A stretch of DNA of 64,000 bases, taken from assembly GCF_000783395.1 (NCBI RefSeq), contig NZ_JSFK01000002.1, positions 62,001-126,000 on the forward strand. The letters run 5' to 3'. The notes under the pieces were generated by a model. The model was not told the DNA's origin and did no database searches. It saw nothing but the letters and a program-made list of their open reading frames with translations. Made by a program: the position numbers and the translations under genes. Positions within the stretch are counted from its first letter, which is position 1; each line of letters opens with the position of its first letter. Of this stretch, positions 10,015 through 19,021 are shown piece by piece. This DNA comes from Pseudomonas chlororaphis. GTDB lineage: Bacteria; Pseudomonadota; Gammaproteobacteria; Pseudomonadales; Pseudomonadaceae.

Positions 10015-10914
10015 ATGACCCTCCCGTCCGATCTGCCCGCAGAACTCGCCCACCGTGGCGTGCGCCCGGCCGATCGCCTCGGATTTACCCTGTTTCTCGC
10101 GGCGCTGATCCATTTGGCGCTGCTGCTCGGCGTCGGCTTCACGATGGTCGAGCCCAAGCAAATCAGCAAAACCCTGGAAATCACCCTCGCCACCTTCAAA
10201 AGCGAAAAGAAGCCAGAGAAGGCTGACTTTCTCGCCCAAGAGCATCAGGAAGGCAGCGGCACGCTGGACAAGAAGGCGATCCCCAAGACCACTGAAGTGG
10301 CGCCGTTCCAGGACAATCAGGTCAAGAAAGTCACACCACCACCGGCCGCCAAACCGGAGGTGCAGGAAGCCGCGCCGAAGGCTGCGGTGACCACCGTCGC
10401 GCCGAAGCCGAAAAAGGCGCCGACCAAGAAAGAAGAAAGCAAAACCGAAGTCAAACCGACGGTCGACGCACCGGAGTTCGATAGCTCGCAGCTGTCCAGC
10501 GACATCGCCAGCCTCGAAGCCGAACTGGCCAAGGAACAACAGCTGTACGCCAAGCGCCCGCGTATTCACCGCTTGAGCGCGGCGTCGACCATGCGCGACA
10601 AGGGTGCCTGGTACAAGGACGACTGGCGCAAGAAGGTCGAGCGTATCGGCAACCTCAATTACCCCGAAGAAGCGCGGCGCAAGCAGATCTACGGCAATTT
10701 GCGCCTGATGGTTTCGATCAATCGCGACGGTTCGCTGTATGAAGTGCTGGTGCTGGAATCCTCCGGCCAACCGCTGCTGGATCAGGCGGCGCAGCGCATT
10801 GTCCGACTGGCGGCACCGTTTGCGCCGTTTACCGGGGACTTGTCGGATATCGATCGTCTGGAAATCATTCGTACCTGGAAATTCGCTCGCGGCGACAAGC
10901 TCTCGAGCAATTAA
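10015..10914 (+). CDS. tonB3: TonB-family energy transducer (TonB3-like)
   Basis: Inner-membrane anchored periplasmic protein (299 aa) expected to pass proton-motive force from an ExbB/ExbD pair to the outer membrane. A single N-terminal membrane helix (about residues 23-43) precedes a long Lys/Pro/Ala-rich spacer (about 60-150), a charged helix, and a C-terminal TonB domain (about 205-295; YPEEARRKQIYG, GSLYEVLVLESSG). Position between gshB and yqgE matches P. aeruginosa PA0406 (tonB3), which has been linked to twitching motility. Its neighbours here are the pilus chemosensory genes. Confidence 0.85.
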   Translation: MTLPSDLPAELAHRGVRPADRLGFTLFLAALIHLALLLGVGFTMVEPKQISKTLEITLATFKSEKKPEKADFLAQEHQEGSGTLDKKAIPKTTEVAPFQDNQVKKVTPPPAAKPEVQEAAPKAAVTTVAPKPKKAPTKKEESKTEVKPTVDAPEFDSSQLSSDIASLEAELAKEQQLYAKRPRIHRLSAASTMRDKGAWYKDDWRKKVERIGNLNYPEEARRKQIYGNLRLMVSINRDGSLYEVLVLESSGQPLLDQAAQRIVRLAAPFAPFTGDLSDIDRLEIIRTWKFARGDKLSSN

Positions 10915-10924
10915 GGGCAAGATC

Positions 10925-11000
10925 AAAAGATCGCAGCCTTCGGCAGCTACTACATTGGCCTGCATTCACATGTAGGAGCTGCCGAAGGCTGCGATCTTTT
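10925..11000. repeat. Palindromic repeat, family C (terminator-like)
   Basis: Arms 10925-10948 (AAAAGATCGCAGCCTTCGGC...) and about 10977-11000 are inverted copies ending in TTTT, with a short loop. The same element occurs at 37732-37807, and a variant at 24525-24604. Being just after tonB with a T run on either strand, it may end transcription in both directions. Confidence 0.85.
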
Positions 11001-11048
11001 GGCGGCTTCAGCTTGTCAGTTTGCCCCCCGAACGCCACACTAGCGCAC

Positions 11049-11621
11049 ATGAAAAACGTCAGCCCCAGCTACCTCAAGCATCAATTCCTGATCGCCATGC
11101 CACACATGGCCGACCCGAACTTTGCCCACACCTTGACCTACATCGTCGAGCACACGGCCAATGGCGCTATGGGGATTGTGGTCAACAGGCCGCAAGAGCT
11201 GAATCTGGCCGACATCCTTGAGCAATTGCGCCCGGACATCGATCCGCCAGCACTCTGCCAGCATGTGCCAATCTTCATTGGTGGCCCGGTGCAGACTGAT
11301 CGCGGTTTCGTCCTGCACCCGGCGGGCAAGACCTTCCAGGCCACCGCGCAACTGGACGGCGATCTGGCCCTGTCGACCTCGCAGGATGTGCTGTTCGCCA
11401 TCGCGGACGGCGTCGGCCCTTCGAAAAGCCTGATTGCCCTTGGTTACGCCGGCTGGGAAGCCGGGCAGCTGGAAGCGGAACTCGCCGATAACGCCTGGCT
11501 GAACTGCCCGTACGACGCCGACATCCTGTTCAACACCAGCAGCGAACTGCGTCTGGAAGCGGCGGCCAGGCACCTGGGGATCAACCTCAGCCTGCTGACC
11601 AGCCAGGCAGGACACGCCTGA
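11049..11621 (+). CDS. yqgE: YqgE/AlgH family protein (UPF0301)
   Basis: 190-aa cytoplasmic protein of the DUF179 family. In P. aeruginosa the gene is called algH and was linked to alginate regulation; the biochemical role is unsettled. I chose MKNVSPSYLKHQF at 11049, since upstream codons from 11013 run through non-conserved sequence. Visible conserved stretches are FLIAMPHMADPNF, HTANGAMGIVVNRP and FIGGPVQTDRGFVLH. Its stop overlaps the ruvX start by one base (TGATG). Confidence 0.93.
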   Translation: MKNVSPSYLKHQFLIAMPHMADPNFAHTLTYIVEHTANGAMGIVVNRPQELNLADILEQLRPDIDPPALCQHVPIFIGGPVQTDRGFVLHPAGKTFQATAQLDGDLALSTSQDVLFAIADGVGPSKSLIALGYAGWEAGQLEAELADNAWLNCPYDADILFNTSSELRLEAAARHLGINLSLLTSQAGHA

Positions 11622-12058
11622 TGGCCCTGCGCCTGATTCTCGGCTTCGACTACGGCACCAAACAGATCGGCGTCGCGGTCGGCCAGGTGATTACCGGCCA
11701 GGCCCGCGAGCTGTGTACCCTGAAAGCGCAAAACGGCATTCCCGACTGGAATCAGGTCGAAGCGCTGTTCAAGGAATGGAAACCCGACGCCGTGGTCGTC
11801 GGCCTGCCGCTGAACATGGACGGCACGCCAAGCGACATGTGCCTACGCGCAGAAAAATTCGCCCGCCGCCTCAACGGCCGCTTCAATGTGCCCTTCTATA
11901 CCCACGACGAGCGCCTGACCACGTTCGAGGCCAAAGGCGAGCGGCTGGCCCGTGGCGGTCAGAAAGGCAGTTACCGCGACAACCCGGTGGACGCCATCGC
12001 CGCCGCTCTGCTGCTGCAGGGCTGGCTCGATGAAAACACTGCATTGTTTGAATCCTGA
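11621..12058 (+). CDS. ruvX: RuvX/YqgF, pre-16S rRNA processing nuclease
   Basis: RNase H-fold nuclease (145 aa) involved in 5' maturation of 16S rRNA; older annotations call it a Holliday junction resolvase. LGFDYGTKQIGVA holds the first catalytic Asp, VVVGLPLNMDG the second motif, and DERLTTFEA plus NPVDAIAAALLLQ the last acidic residues. It overlaps yqgE by one base and is followed by a terminator-like hairpin, so it appears to end the gshB-side operon. Confidence 0.95.
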   Translation: MALRLILGFDYGTKQIGVAVGQVITGQARELCTLKAQNGIPDWNQVEALFKEWKPDAVVVGLPLNMDGTPSDMCLRAEKFARRLNGRFNVPFYTHDERLTTFEAKGERLARGGQKGSYRDNPVDAIAAALLLQGWLDENTALFES

Positions 12059-12059
12059 C

Positions 12060-12082
12060 AAGCGCTTCGGCGCTTTTCTTTT
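12060..12082 (+). terminator. Intrinsic terminator after ruvX
   Basis: A 6-bp stem AAGCGC/GCGCTT closed by a stable TTCG tetraloop is followed by TTCTTTT. It starts just past the ruvX stop and precedes pyrR. It could also act as an attenuator in a transcript entering the pyr genes. Confidence 0.75.
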
Positions 12083-12138
12083 GAGTGAAAAACCGAGCCG
12101 CGTCCAAGGACCCGACTCGCCCCCAACAAGGAGCAACC

Positions 12139-12645
12139 ATGAGCCTGCCAAATCCCGCCGATCTGATCAGCCAGATGGCGACCCGCCTCAAGGCGCACCT
12201 TGCCCAGCGTGAAATCAGTGAACCGCGTTACATCGGCATCCGCACCGGCGGCATCTGGGTCGCGCAGGCCTTGCTCAAGGAACTGGGCAGCGACGCGCCA
12301 CTGGGCACGCTCGACGTGTCTTTCTACCGCGACGACTTCAGCCAGAACGGCCTGCACCCGCAAGTGCGCCCGTCCGCCCTGCCCTTCGAAATCGAAGGCC
12401 AGCATCTGGTGCTGATTGACGATGTATTGATGAGCGGCCGCACCATCCGCGCCGCCATGAACGAATTGTTCGACTACGGCCGCCCGGCCAGCGTGACCCT
12501 GGTCTGCCTGCTGGACCTCGACGCCGGTGAGCTGCCGATCCGCCCGAACGTGGTCGGCGCGACCCTGTCGCTGGCCGCCCACGAGCGGGTGAAGCTGTCC
12601 GGCCCTGAGCCGCTGACGCTCGAACTGCAAGACTTCAACCTTTAA
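12139..12645 (+). CDS. pyrR: PyrR, bifunctional pyr regulator/uracil phosphoribosyltransferase
   Basis: 168-aa phosphoribosyltransferase-fold protein. [10 protein letters not shown] at 12139 is chosen as start because a strong AAGGAG lies eight bases upstream. [18 protein letters not shown] is the PRPP-binding loop. In Gram-positive bacteria PyrR binds pyr mRNA; in Pseudomonas it is reported as a regulator of pyrimidine genes and usually has weak enzymatic activity. First gene of pyrR-pyrB-pyrC. Confidence 0.94.
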   Translation: MSLPNPADLISQMATRLKAHLAQREISEPRYIGIRTGGIWVAQALLKELGSDAPLGTLDVSFYRDDFSQNGLHPQVRPSALPFEIEGQHLVLIDDVLMSGRTIRAAMNELFDYGRPASVTLVCLLDLDAGELPIRPNVVGATLSLAAHERVKLSGPEPLTLELQDFNL

Positions 12646-12672
12646 TCCGCCCTATTGAGAGTCCCCTTCGCG

Positions 12673-13677
12673 ATGACGCCTCTAGATACCAAGCGCCCGC
12701 TGCAGCTCAATGATCAGGGCCAGCTGCGCCACTTCCTCTCGCTCGACGGCCTGCGCCGCGAGTTGTTGACGGAAATCCTCGACACTGCCGACTCGTTCCT
12801 CGAAGTCGGTGCCCGGGCGGTGAAGAAAGTCCCGTTGCTGCGCGGCAAGACCGTGTGCAACGTGTTCTTCGAGAACTCCACGCGCACCCGCACCACCTTC
12901 GAACTGGCGGCCCAGCGGCTGTCGGCGGACGTGATCACCCTGAACGTGTCGACCTCGTCGGCAAGCAAGGGCGAAACGCTGCTCGACACCCTGCGCAACC
13001 TTGAAGCCATGGCCGCCGACATGTTTGTCGTGCGCCACGGTGATTCCGGCGCTGCGCACTTCATCGCCGAACATGTTTGCCCGCAAGTGGCGATCATCAA
13101 CGGCGGCGACGGCCGTCACGCCCACCCGACGCAGGGCATGCTCGACATGCTCACCATCCGTCGGCACAAGGGCGGTTTCGAAAACCTCTCGGTGGCCATT
13201 GTCGGCGACATCCTGCACTCGCGGGTTGCACGCTCGAACATGCTTGCGCTGAAAACCCTCGGTTGCCCGGATATCCGCGTGATCGCACCGAAAACCCTGC
13301 TGCCGATCGGCATCGAGCAATACGGCGTGAAGGTGTACACCGACATGACTGAAGGTCTGAAGGACGTCGACGTGGTGATCATGCTGCGCCTGCAGCGTGA
13401 ACGCATGACCGGCGGCCTGCTGCCGAGCGAAGGCGAGTTCTACCGCCTGTTCGGCCTGACCACCGCACGTCTGGCCGGGGCCAAACCCGATTGCATCGTC
13501 ATGCACCCGGGGCCGATCAACCGGGGGGTGGAGATCGAGTCCGCAGTGGCCGACGGCCCGCACTCGGTGATCCTCAACCAGGTGACCTACGGCATCGCGA
13601 TTCGTATGGCCGTGTTGTCCATGGCCATGAGCGGGCAAACCGCCCAGCGCCAATTCGAGCAGGAGAACGCCCAGTGA
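12673..13677 (+). CDS. pyrB: Aspartate carbamoyltransferase catalytic chain
   Basis: Condenses carbamoyl phosphate and aspartate to carbamoyl aspartate, the committed step of pyrimidine synthesis. [16 protein letters not shown] at 12673 gives 334 aa, equal to P. aeruginosa PyrB. The carbamoyl-phosphate loop [21 protein letters not shown] and the C-terminal HPGPINRG are visible. The N-terminal extension is typical of the large pseudomonad enzyme, which carries nucleotide regulation itself and needs PyrC for assembly. The pyrC GTG overlaps its stop (GTGA). Confidence 0.97.
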   Translation: MTPLDTKRPLQLNDQGQLRHFLSLDGLRRELLTEILDTADSFLEVGARAVKKVPLLRGKTVCNVFFENSTRTRTTFELAAQRLSADVITLNVSTSSASKGETLLDTLRNLEAMAADMFVVRHGDSGAAHFIAEHVCPQVAIINGGDGRHAHPTQGMLDMLTIRRHKGGFENLSVAIVGDILHSRVARSNMLALKTLGCPDIRVIAPKTLLPIGIEQYGVKVYTDMTEGLKDVDVVIMLRLQRERMTGGLLPSEGEFYRLFGLTTARLAGAKPDCIVMHPGPINRGVEIESAVADGPHSVILNQVTYGIAIRMAVLSMAMSGQTAQRQFEQENAQ

Positions 13678-14945
13678 AGCTCAGCATTCTCGGCGCACGC
13701 GTCATCGATCCAAGCAGCGGCCTGGATCAAGTTACCGACATTCACGTTGAAGCCTGCAAGATCGTCGCCCTCGGCGCGGCCCCAGCGGGTTTCACGGCAG
13801 TAGAAACCATTGATGCCCAAGGCCTTGTCGCCGCTCCGGGCCTCGTCGACCTCAACGTGGCCCTGCGTGAGCCGGGCTACAGCCGCAAAGGTTCGATCAT
13901 CAGCGAAACCCGCGCCGCCGCTGCGGGTGGCGTGACCAGCCTGTGCTGCCCGCCAAAAACCAAACCGGTGCTCGATACCTCCGCCGTGGCCGAACTGATC
14001 CTCGACCGCGCCCGTGAGGCCGGCAACACCAAGGTGTTCCCGATTGGCGCGCTGAGCAAAGGTCTGGACGGCGAGCAACTGGCCGAGCTGGTGGCGTTGC
14101 GCGACGCTGGTTGTGTGGCGTTCGGCAACGGTCTGGAGAGTTTCCGCAACACCCGCACTTTGTGCCGGGCGCTGGAATACGCAGCGACCTTCGACCTGAC
14201 AGTGATCTTCAACTCGCAGGATCACGATCTGGCCGAAGGTGGTCTGGCTCACGAAGGCGCGGTGGCCAGTTTCCTCGGCTTGCCGGGGATTCCGGAAACC
14301 GCTGAAACCGTGGCATTGGCCCGTGATCTGCTGCTGGTCGAGCAGACCGGCGTACGTGCGCACTTCAGCCAGTTGACCAGCGCTCGCGGCGTGGCCCTGA
14401 TCGCGCAGGCTCAGTCCCGTGGCCTGAAGGTGACGGCGGACGTGGCGTTGTATCAACTGATTCTGACCGACGAAGCGCTGATCGACTTCAGCAGCCTGTA
14501 TCACGTGCAGCCGCCGCTGCGTACGCGTGCTGACCGTGATGGCCTGCGTGAAGCGGTGAAGTCCGGCGTGGTGTCGGCGATTTCCAGCCATCACCAGCCG
14601 CACGAACGTGACGCCAAACTGGCACCGTTCGGCGCGACCGAACCGGGCATCAGCAGCGTTGAGCTGTTGCTGCCATTGGCGATGACGCTGGTGGAGGATG
14701 GTTTGCTGGATCTGCCGACCTTGCTGGCGCGTTTGAGCGCAGGCCCGGCTGAAGCGTTGCGTCTGCCGGCTGGCAAACTGGCGGTCGGTGGAGCGGCGGA
14801 TATCGTGCTGTTCGATCCGCAGGCCTCGACCGTGGCTGGTGAGAACTGGTTGTCGAAGGGTGAGAACTGCCCGTTCATTGGGCACACTTTGCCGGGTGTG
14901 GTTCGCTATACCTTGGTGGATGGGCGGATCAGTCACCAGGCTTGA
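13674..14945 (+). CDS. pyrC: Dihydroorotase-like PyrC', catalytically degenerate partner of PyrB
   Basis: 423-aa amidohydrolase-fold protein beginning at GTG 13674 ([15 protein letters not shown]), coupled to pyrB by a 4-base overlap. True dihydroorotases carry the zinc-binding HxH in a DxHxH motif; here the stretch reads [13 protein letters not shown], so both His are replaced (Asn, Ala). The later SSHHQPH segment is retained. In P. putida and P. aeruginosa this inactive homologue is needed to assemble the dodecameric aspartate carbamoyltransferase, and active dihydroorotase is encoded elsewhere. The same role is inferred here. Confidence 0.93.
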   Translation: MKLSILGARVIDPSSGLDQVTDIHVEACKIVALGAAPAGFTAVETIDAQGLVAAPGLVDLNVALREPGYSRKGSIISETRAAAAGGVTSLCCPPKTKPVLDTSAVAELILDRAREAGNTKVFPIGALSKGLDGEQLAELVALRDAGCVAFGNGLESFRNTRTLCRALEYAATFDLTVIFNSQDHDLAEGGLAHEGAVASFLGLPGIPETAETVALARDLLLVEQTGVRAHFSQLTSARGVALIAQAQSRGLKVTADVALYQLILTDEALIDFSSLYHVQPPLRTRADRDGLREAVKSGVVSAISSHHQPHERDAKLAPFGATEPGISSVELLLPLAMTLVEDGLLDLPTLLARLSAGPAEALRLPAGKLAVGGAADIVLFDPQASTVAGENWLSKGENCPFIGHTLPGVVRYTLVDGRISHQA

Positions 14946-14968
14946 TACCGGGGCTTGCCAGCGATGGC

Positions 14969-15400
14969 TTACTGGAAGGCGCCTCTGCCCTCGGCGTTAC
15001 GCACCGAGACCTGATCATTCAGCGTCCAGAAGTCATACAGCACCCCCAGAAAGAACAACCCGCCCGTCAGCAGATAAATCAGTCCGCTGATCCATTTCCC
15101 CTGATACATCCGGTGCACGCCCAATGCTCCGAGGAACGTCAGCAGAATCCACGCCACGTTGTATTCGATCGGCCCTGCGGTAAAACGCAGATCCGCCTCG
15201 CGATCCATCGCCGGGATCAGGAACAGGTCGATCAACCAGCCAATCCCCAGCAGACCGAAGGTGAAGAACCAGATCGTCCCGGTCACCGGCTTGCCGTAGT
15301 AGAAGCGGTGAGCACCGGTAAAACCGAAAATCCACAGCAGATAACCGATGATTTTGCTGTGCGTATCTTGCTGCTGAACAACTTGTTGATAGGGGTTCAT
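14969..15400 (-). CDS. TM2-domain membrane protein
   Basis: 143-aa integral membrane protein of unknown function. Two repeats of a TM2-like unit are visible: KIIGYLLWIFGFTGAHRFYYGK followed by GLLGIGWLIDLFLIP, and WILLTFLGALGVHRMYQGKW followed by GLIYLLTGGLFFLGVLYDFW. Each has the G-x-H-R-x-Y turn and a D near the end of the next helix, typical of the family. It converges on pyrC with 23 bases between stops. Confidence 0.88.
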   Translation of the reverse strand: MNPYQQVVQQQDTHSKIIGYLLWIFGFTGAHRFYYGKPVTGTIWFFTFGLLGIGWLIDLFLIPAMDREADLRFTAGPIEYNVAWILLTFLGALGVHRMYQGKWISGLIYLLTGGLFFLGVLYDFWTLNDQVSVRNAEGRGAFQ

Positions 15401-15648
15401 GAAGACCTCGATTCACGCGATAGATAAATATTCTTGAATTCTTTGTGACTTTTTTACAGGTAGCCGACGTACGGCAAATGTTACCGTTGCTACCGTCAAA
15501 GCCTTATAGCACCTGACTTCTGTCCGACAATTGCGTCCATTTGCCGCTTATTTGGTTCCGTTGGCCGCCAATTGAATCGACCAACGGACTCGGAATGAAA
15601 AAAAACTCTGTTATAAAGTTGCGCGCTATCACTAAAGAGCCACGCCTA

Positions 15649-16266
15649 ATGCGACCATTTTTCAAGACATGGCTAACCATCTGCCTATTAATGCCACTGG
15701 CCGCCCACGCCACCAATCGTGAGCAACGTCTTCCTAACGTTAACGGCTTTACCCCTAAATCCCATGCTTCGGCTCCTTCGAGCAAAAGCAGCAAAAGCAA
15801 AACCACCACGCTGAGCAGCAAGAGCCACAGCAAGCTGGTGCCACCGATGGCGAGCAAGGAAAGCAGCAATGTGCTGAGCCGTGCGGTGAACGTCCTCGGT
15901 ACACCTTATCGTTGGGGCGGCAGCAGCCCAAGTAAAGGCTTCGATTGCAGCGGTCTGGTGAAATACGCGTTCAACGACGCTACGTTCGACCTGCCACGTA
16001 CCTCGAACGCCATGGCCAGCGGTCACGGCGAGAAAGTCGAGCGCAAGGATCTGAAGCCGGGCGACCTGATTTTCTTCAACATCAAGAGCCGTCGGGTCAA
16101 CCATGTTGCCATCTACCTGGGCAACGACCGCTTCATCCACGCCCCGCGTCGTGGCAAAGCGGTGAGCATCGATACGCTGAACAAGCCGTACTGGCAGCAG
16201 CACTACGTAGTTGCCAAGCGAGTGTTGCCGAAAGAACAAAGCCAGATGCGCGTGGTTCAGCGCTAA
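15649..16266 (+). CDS. Secreted NlpC/P60 (C40) peptidoglycan peptidase
   Basis: Likely periplasmic endopeptidase cutting peptide stems of murein. MRPFFKTWLTICLLMPLAAHA at 15649 (shown in part) is a Sec signal peptide; a longer in-frame start at 15595 would bury it. A Ser/Lys-rich linker (about residues 30-70) precedes the catalytic domain: the nucleophile Cys in FDCSGLVKYAF, the His in NHVAIYLG, and a third residue in IHAPRRGK. 205 aa in total. It stands alone, divergent from the TM2 gene. Confidence 0.9.
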   Translation: MRPFFKTWLTICLLMPLAAHATNREQRLPNVNGFTPKSHASAPSSKSSKSKTTTLSSKSHSKLVPPMASKESSNVLSRAVNVLGTPYRWGGSSPSKGFDCSGLVKYAFNDATFDLPRTSNAMASGHGEKVERKDLKPGDLIFFNIKSRRVNHVAIYLGNDRFIHAPRRGKAVSIDTLNKPYWQQHYVVAKRVLPKEQSQMRVVQR

Positions 16267-16275
16267 CACCATACC

Positions 16276-16385
16276 GATCGTTCCCACGCTCCGCGTGGGA
16301 ATGCCTCAATGGACGCTCCGCGTCCGCTTCGGCAGGGACGCAGAGTGTCCCGGGCTGCATTCCCACGCAGAGCGTGGGAACGATC
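16276..16385. repeat. Palindromic repeat, family D
   Basis: Arms GATCGTTCCCACGCTC...GTGGGAATG and CATTCCCACGC...GTGGGAACGATC (16276-16307 and about 16358-16385) enclose an inner partly inverted GGACGCTCCGCGTCC segment. A second copy with the same outer arms lies at 54359-54460. It separates the NlpC gene from convergent pilT. Confidence 0.88.
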
Positions 16386-16391
16386 ACTCCC

Positions 16392-17426
16392 TCAGAAATT
16401 ATCCGGCGTACGCGCCTTCTCCCGCGCATGCTCGCGGCTGATCAAGCCTTTGGTCACCAGATCCTTCAGGCACATGTCCAGTGTCTGCATCCCCAACGAC
16501 CCACCGGTCTGAATCGCCGAATACATCTGCGCGACCTTGTCCTCGCGGATCAGGTTACGGATCGCCGACGTGCCCAGCATGATCTCGTGCGCCGCCACCC
16601 GCCCGCCACCGATCTTCTTGATCAGCGTCTGCGACACCACCGCCAGTAATGACTCCGACAGCATCGAGCGCACCATCGACTTCTCGTCACCCGGGAACAC
16701 ATCCACGACACGGTCGATGGTTTTCGCCGCTGAGGTAGTGTGCAGCGTGCCGAACACCAAGTGCCCGGTCTCGGCAGCGGTCAGCGCCAGGCGAATGGTT
16801 TCCAGGTCACGCATCTCGCCAACCAGAATCACATCCGGGTCTTCGCGCAGCGCTGAACGCAAAGCCGTAGCGAAACTGCGGGTATCACGGTGAACTTCAC
16901 GCTGATTGATCAGGCATTTGCGCGATTCGTGAACAAACTCGATCGGATCTTCGATGGTGAGGATGTGGTGATGGCGATGGGTGTTGAGGTAATCGATCAT
17001 CGCCGCCAGCGTGGTCGATTTGCCGGAACCGGTCGGCCCGGTGACCAGCACCAGCCCACGCGGCGCATCGGTAATCTTGCGAAAGACATCGCCCATGGCC
17101 AAGTCTTCCATGCTCAGCACTTTCGACGGAATCGTACGGAATACGGCGCCCGCACCTCGGTTCTGGTTAAAGGCATTAACCCGGAAACGCGCGACACCCG
17201 GCACTTCGAAGGAAAAGTCGGTTTCCAGATGTTTCTCGAAGTCGACGCGCTGGGTGTCGTTCATAATGTCGTAGATCAGTTCGTGCACTTGCTTGTGATC
17301 CAGCGCCGGCAGATTGATCCGCCGCACATCGCCATCGACGCGGATCATCGGTGGCAGACCGGCCGACAGGTGCAGGTCGGAAGCGCCCTGTTTGGCGCTG
17401 AAGGCCAGCAATTCAGTGATATCCAT
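16392..17426 (-). CDS. pilT: PilT, type IV pilus retraction ATPase
   Basis: Hexameric cytoplasmic motor that depolymerises the pilus. The start MDITELLAFSAKQGA at 17426 gives 344 aa, as in P. aeruginosa; 41 upstream codons are non-homologous. Walker A GPTGSGKST is at residues 130-138, the Walker B region DPDVILVGEMRD near 200, and the PilT-specific AIRNLIRE motif near 290. It is divergent from yggS. pilU, which follows pilT in P. aeruginosa, is absent; the next feature downstream is a repeat and then the NlpC gene. Confidence 0.96.
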   Translation of the reverse strand: MDITELLAFSAKQGASDLHLSAGLPPMIRVDGDVRRINLPALDHKQVHELIYDIMNDTQRVDFEKHLETDFSFEVPGVARFRVNAFNQNRGAGAVFRTIPSKVLSMEDLAMGDVFRKITDAPRGLVLVTGPTGSGKSTTLAAMIDYLNTHRHHHILTIEDPIEFVHESRKCLINQREVHRDTRSFATALRSALREDPDVILVGEMRDLETIRLALTAAETGHLVFGTLHTTSAAKTIDRVVDVFPGDEKSMVRSMLSESLLAVVSQTLIKKIGGGRVAAHEIMLGTSAIRNLIREDKVAQMYSAIQTGGSLGMQTLDMCLKDLVTKGLISREHAREKARTPDNF

Positions 17427-17482
17427 AGCGCTCCTCAATTCCAGTAGAATGCCGCGAACCTTCAGACCGCTGGCGCCTCTTG

Positions 17483-18169
17483 ATGTCCACGATAGCAGAC
17501 AACATTTCCCACGTTGGTTCGCGCATCCAGACCGCGACCCAAGCCGCACACCGTCCTGAAAACAGCGTCCAGTTGCTCGCCGTGAGCAAAACCAAACCCG
17601 CCCAGGCCCTGCGCGAAGCGTATGCCGCCGGCCTGCGCGACTTTGGCGAGAACTACCTGCAGGAAGCCTTGGGCAAACAGCTGGAACTGGCCGACCTGCC
17701 CTTGATCTGGCACTTCATCGGCCCCATTCAATCGAACAAGACTCGCGCCATCGCCGAGCATTTCGACTGGGTGCATTCCGTGGATCGCCTGAAAATCGCT
17801 CAACGTCTGTCCGAACAGCGCCCGGCCGAGCTGCCGCCGCTGAACATCTGCATTCAGGTCAACGTCAGCGGTGAGGCGAGTAAATCCGGCTGCACGCCTG
17901 ACGATCTGCCGGCATTGGCCGCTGCCATCAGCGCTTTGCCGCGCCTGAAACTGCGCGGCTTGATGGCGATTCCCGAGCCAACCGACGACCGCGCCGAGCA
18001 GGACGCGGCCTTCGCCGCCGTGCAGAAATTGCAGGCGAGCCTCGATCTGCCGCTCGACACGCTTTCCATGGGCATGAGTCACGACCTCGAGTCGGCCATT
18101 GCCCAAGGCGCCACTTGGGTGCGTATCGGTACCGCCCTGTTTGGTGCCCGCGATTATTCCCAATCTTGA
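17483..18169 (+). CDS. yggS: YggS/PipY, pyridoxal-phosphate homeostasis protein
   Basis: 228-aa single-domain alanine-racemase-fold protein that binds PLP and affects vitamin B6 and amino-acid balance. The PLP lysine is in LLAVSKTKP (about residue 35). LWHFIGPIQSNKTR and MGMSHDLESAI are family signatures. ATG at 17483 is chosen. It starts the plus-strand run yggS-proC-yggT-DUF167. Confidence 0.95.
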   Translation: MSTIADNISHVGSRIQTATQAAHRPENSVQLLAVSKTKPAQALREAYAAGLRDFGENYLQEALGKQLELADLPLIWHFIGPIQSNKTRAIAEHFDWVHSVDRLKIAQRLSEQRPAELPPLNICIQVNVSGEASKSGCTPDDLPALAAAISALPRLKLRGLMAIPEPTDDRAEQDAAFAAVQKLQASLDLPLDTLSMGMSHDLESAIAQGATWVRIGTALFGARDYSQS

Positions 18170-18192
18170 ACGTTTCCAGATAAGGACCACAC

Positions 18193-19011
18193 ATGAGCAA
18201 CACACGTATTGCGTTTATCGGTGCGGGCAACATGGCGGCCAGTCTGATTGGCGGCCTGCGCGCCAAAGGGCTGGAAGCGGCGCAGATCCGCGCCAGTGAT
18301 CCGGGCGAAGAAACCCGCGCCAAGGTCAGCGCCGAGCACGGCATCGAAACTTTCGCCGACAATGCTCAGGCCATCGACGGCGTCGATGTCATCGTGTTGG
18401 CGGTCAAGCCGCAGGCTATGAAAGCCGTGTGCGAAGCGATTCGCCCAAGCCTGAAACCCAATCAACTGGTGGTTTCGATTGCTGCCGGTATCACCTGCGC
18501 CAGCATGACCGCGTGGCTCGGCGAGCAGCCGATCGTGCGCTGCATGCCGAATACCCCGGCGCTGCTGCACCAGGGTGTCAGCGGTTTGTATGCGACCAGC
18601 GAAGTGACCGCCGAGCAACGTCAGCAAGCCGAAGAGCTGTTGTCCGCCGTCGGCATTGCCCTGTGGCTGAATGAAGAACAGCAACTGGACGCAGTCACTG
18701 CCGTTTCCGGTTCCGGCCCGGCCTATTTCTTCCTGCTGATCGAAGCCATGACCGCTGCCGGCGTCAAACTCGGCCTGCCGAAAGACGTCGCAGAACAACT
18801 GACCCTGCAGACCGCACTGGGCGCCGCGCACATGGCGGTTTCCAGCGATGTCGACGCGGCCGAACTGCGCCGCCGCGTAACCTCGCCAAATGGCACCACG
18901 GAAGCTGCAATCAAATCATTCCAGGCCAACGGCTTCGAAGCCCTGGTCGAAACCGCACTCGGCGCCGCCGCGCACCGCTCGGCCGAAATGGCCGAACAAC
19001 TGGGCAAATAA
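18193..19011 (+). CDS. proC: Pyrroline-5-carboxylate reductase
   Basis: Last step of proline synthesis: NAD(P)H reduction of pyrroline-5-carboxylate. 272 aa. The Rossmann motif IAFIGAGNMAASLIGGL is at the N-terminus, VIVLAVKPQ follows, and the family signature near residues 220-240 contains RRRVTSPNGTTEAAI. Start is 23 bases after yggS. Confidence 0.96.
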   Translation: MSNTRIAFIGAGNMAASLIGGLRAKGLEAAQIRASDPGEETRAKVSAEHGIETFADNAQAIDGVDVIVLAVKPQAMKAVCEAIRPSLKPNQLVVSIAAGITCASMTAWLGEQPIVRCMPNTPALLHQGVSGLYATSEVTAEQRQQAEELLSAVGIALWLNEEQQLDAVTAVSGSGPAYFFLLIEAMTAAGVKLGLPKDVAEQLTLQTALGAAHMAVSSDVDAAELRRRVTSPNGTTEAAIKSFQANGFEALVETALGAAAHRSAEMAEQLGK

Positions 19012-19021
19012 GGAGCCTTAC

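Noticed and set aside
13587..14936. 449-codon minus-strand ORF over pyrC
   Set aside because: Antisense shadow of pyrC, with low-complexity composition and no start signal.
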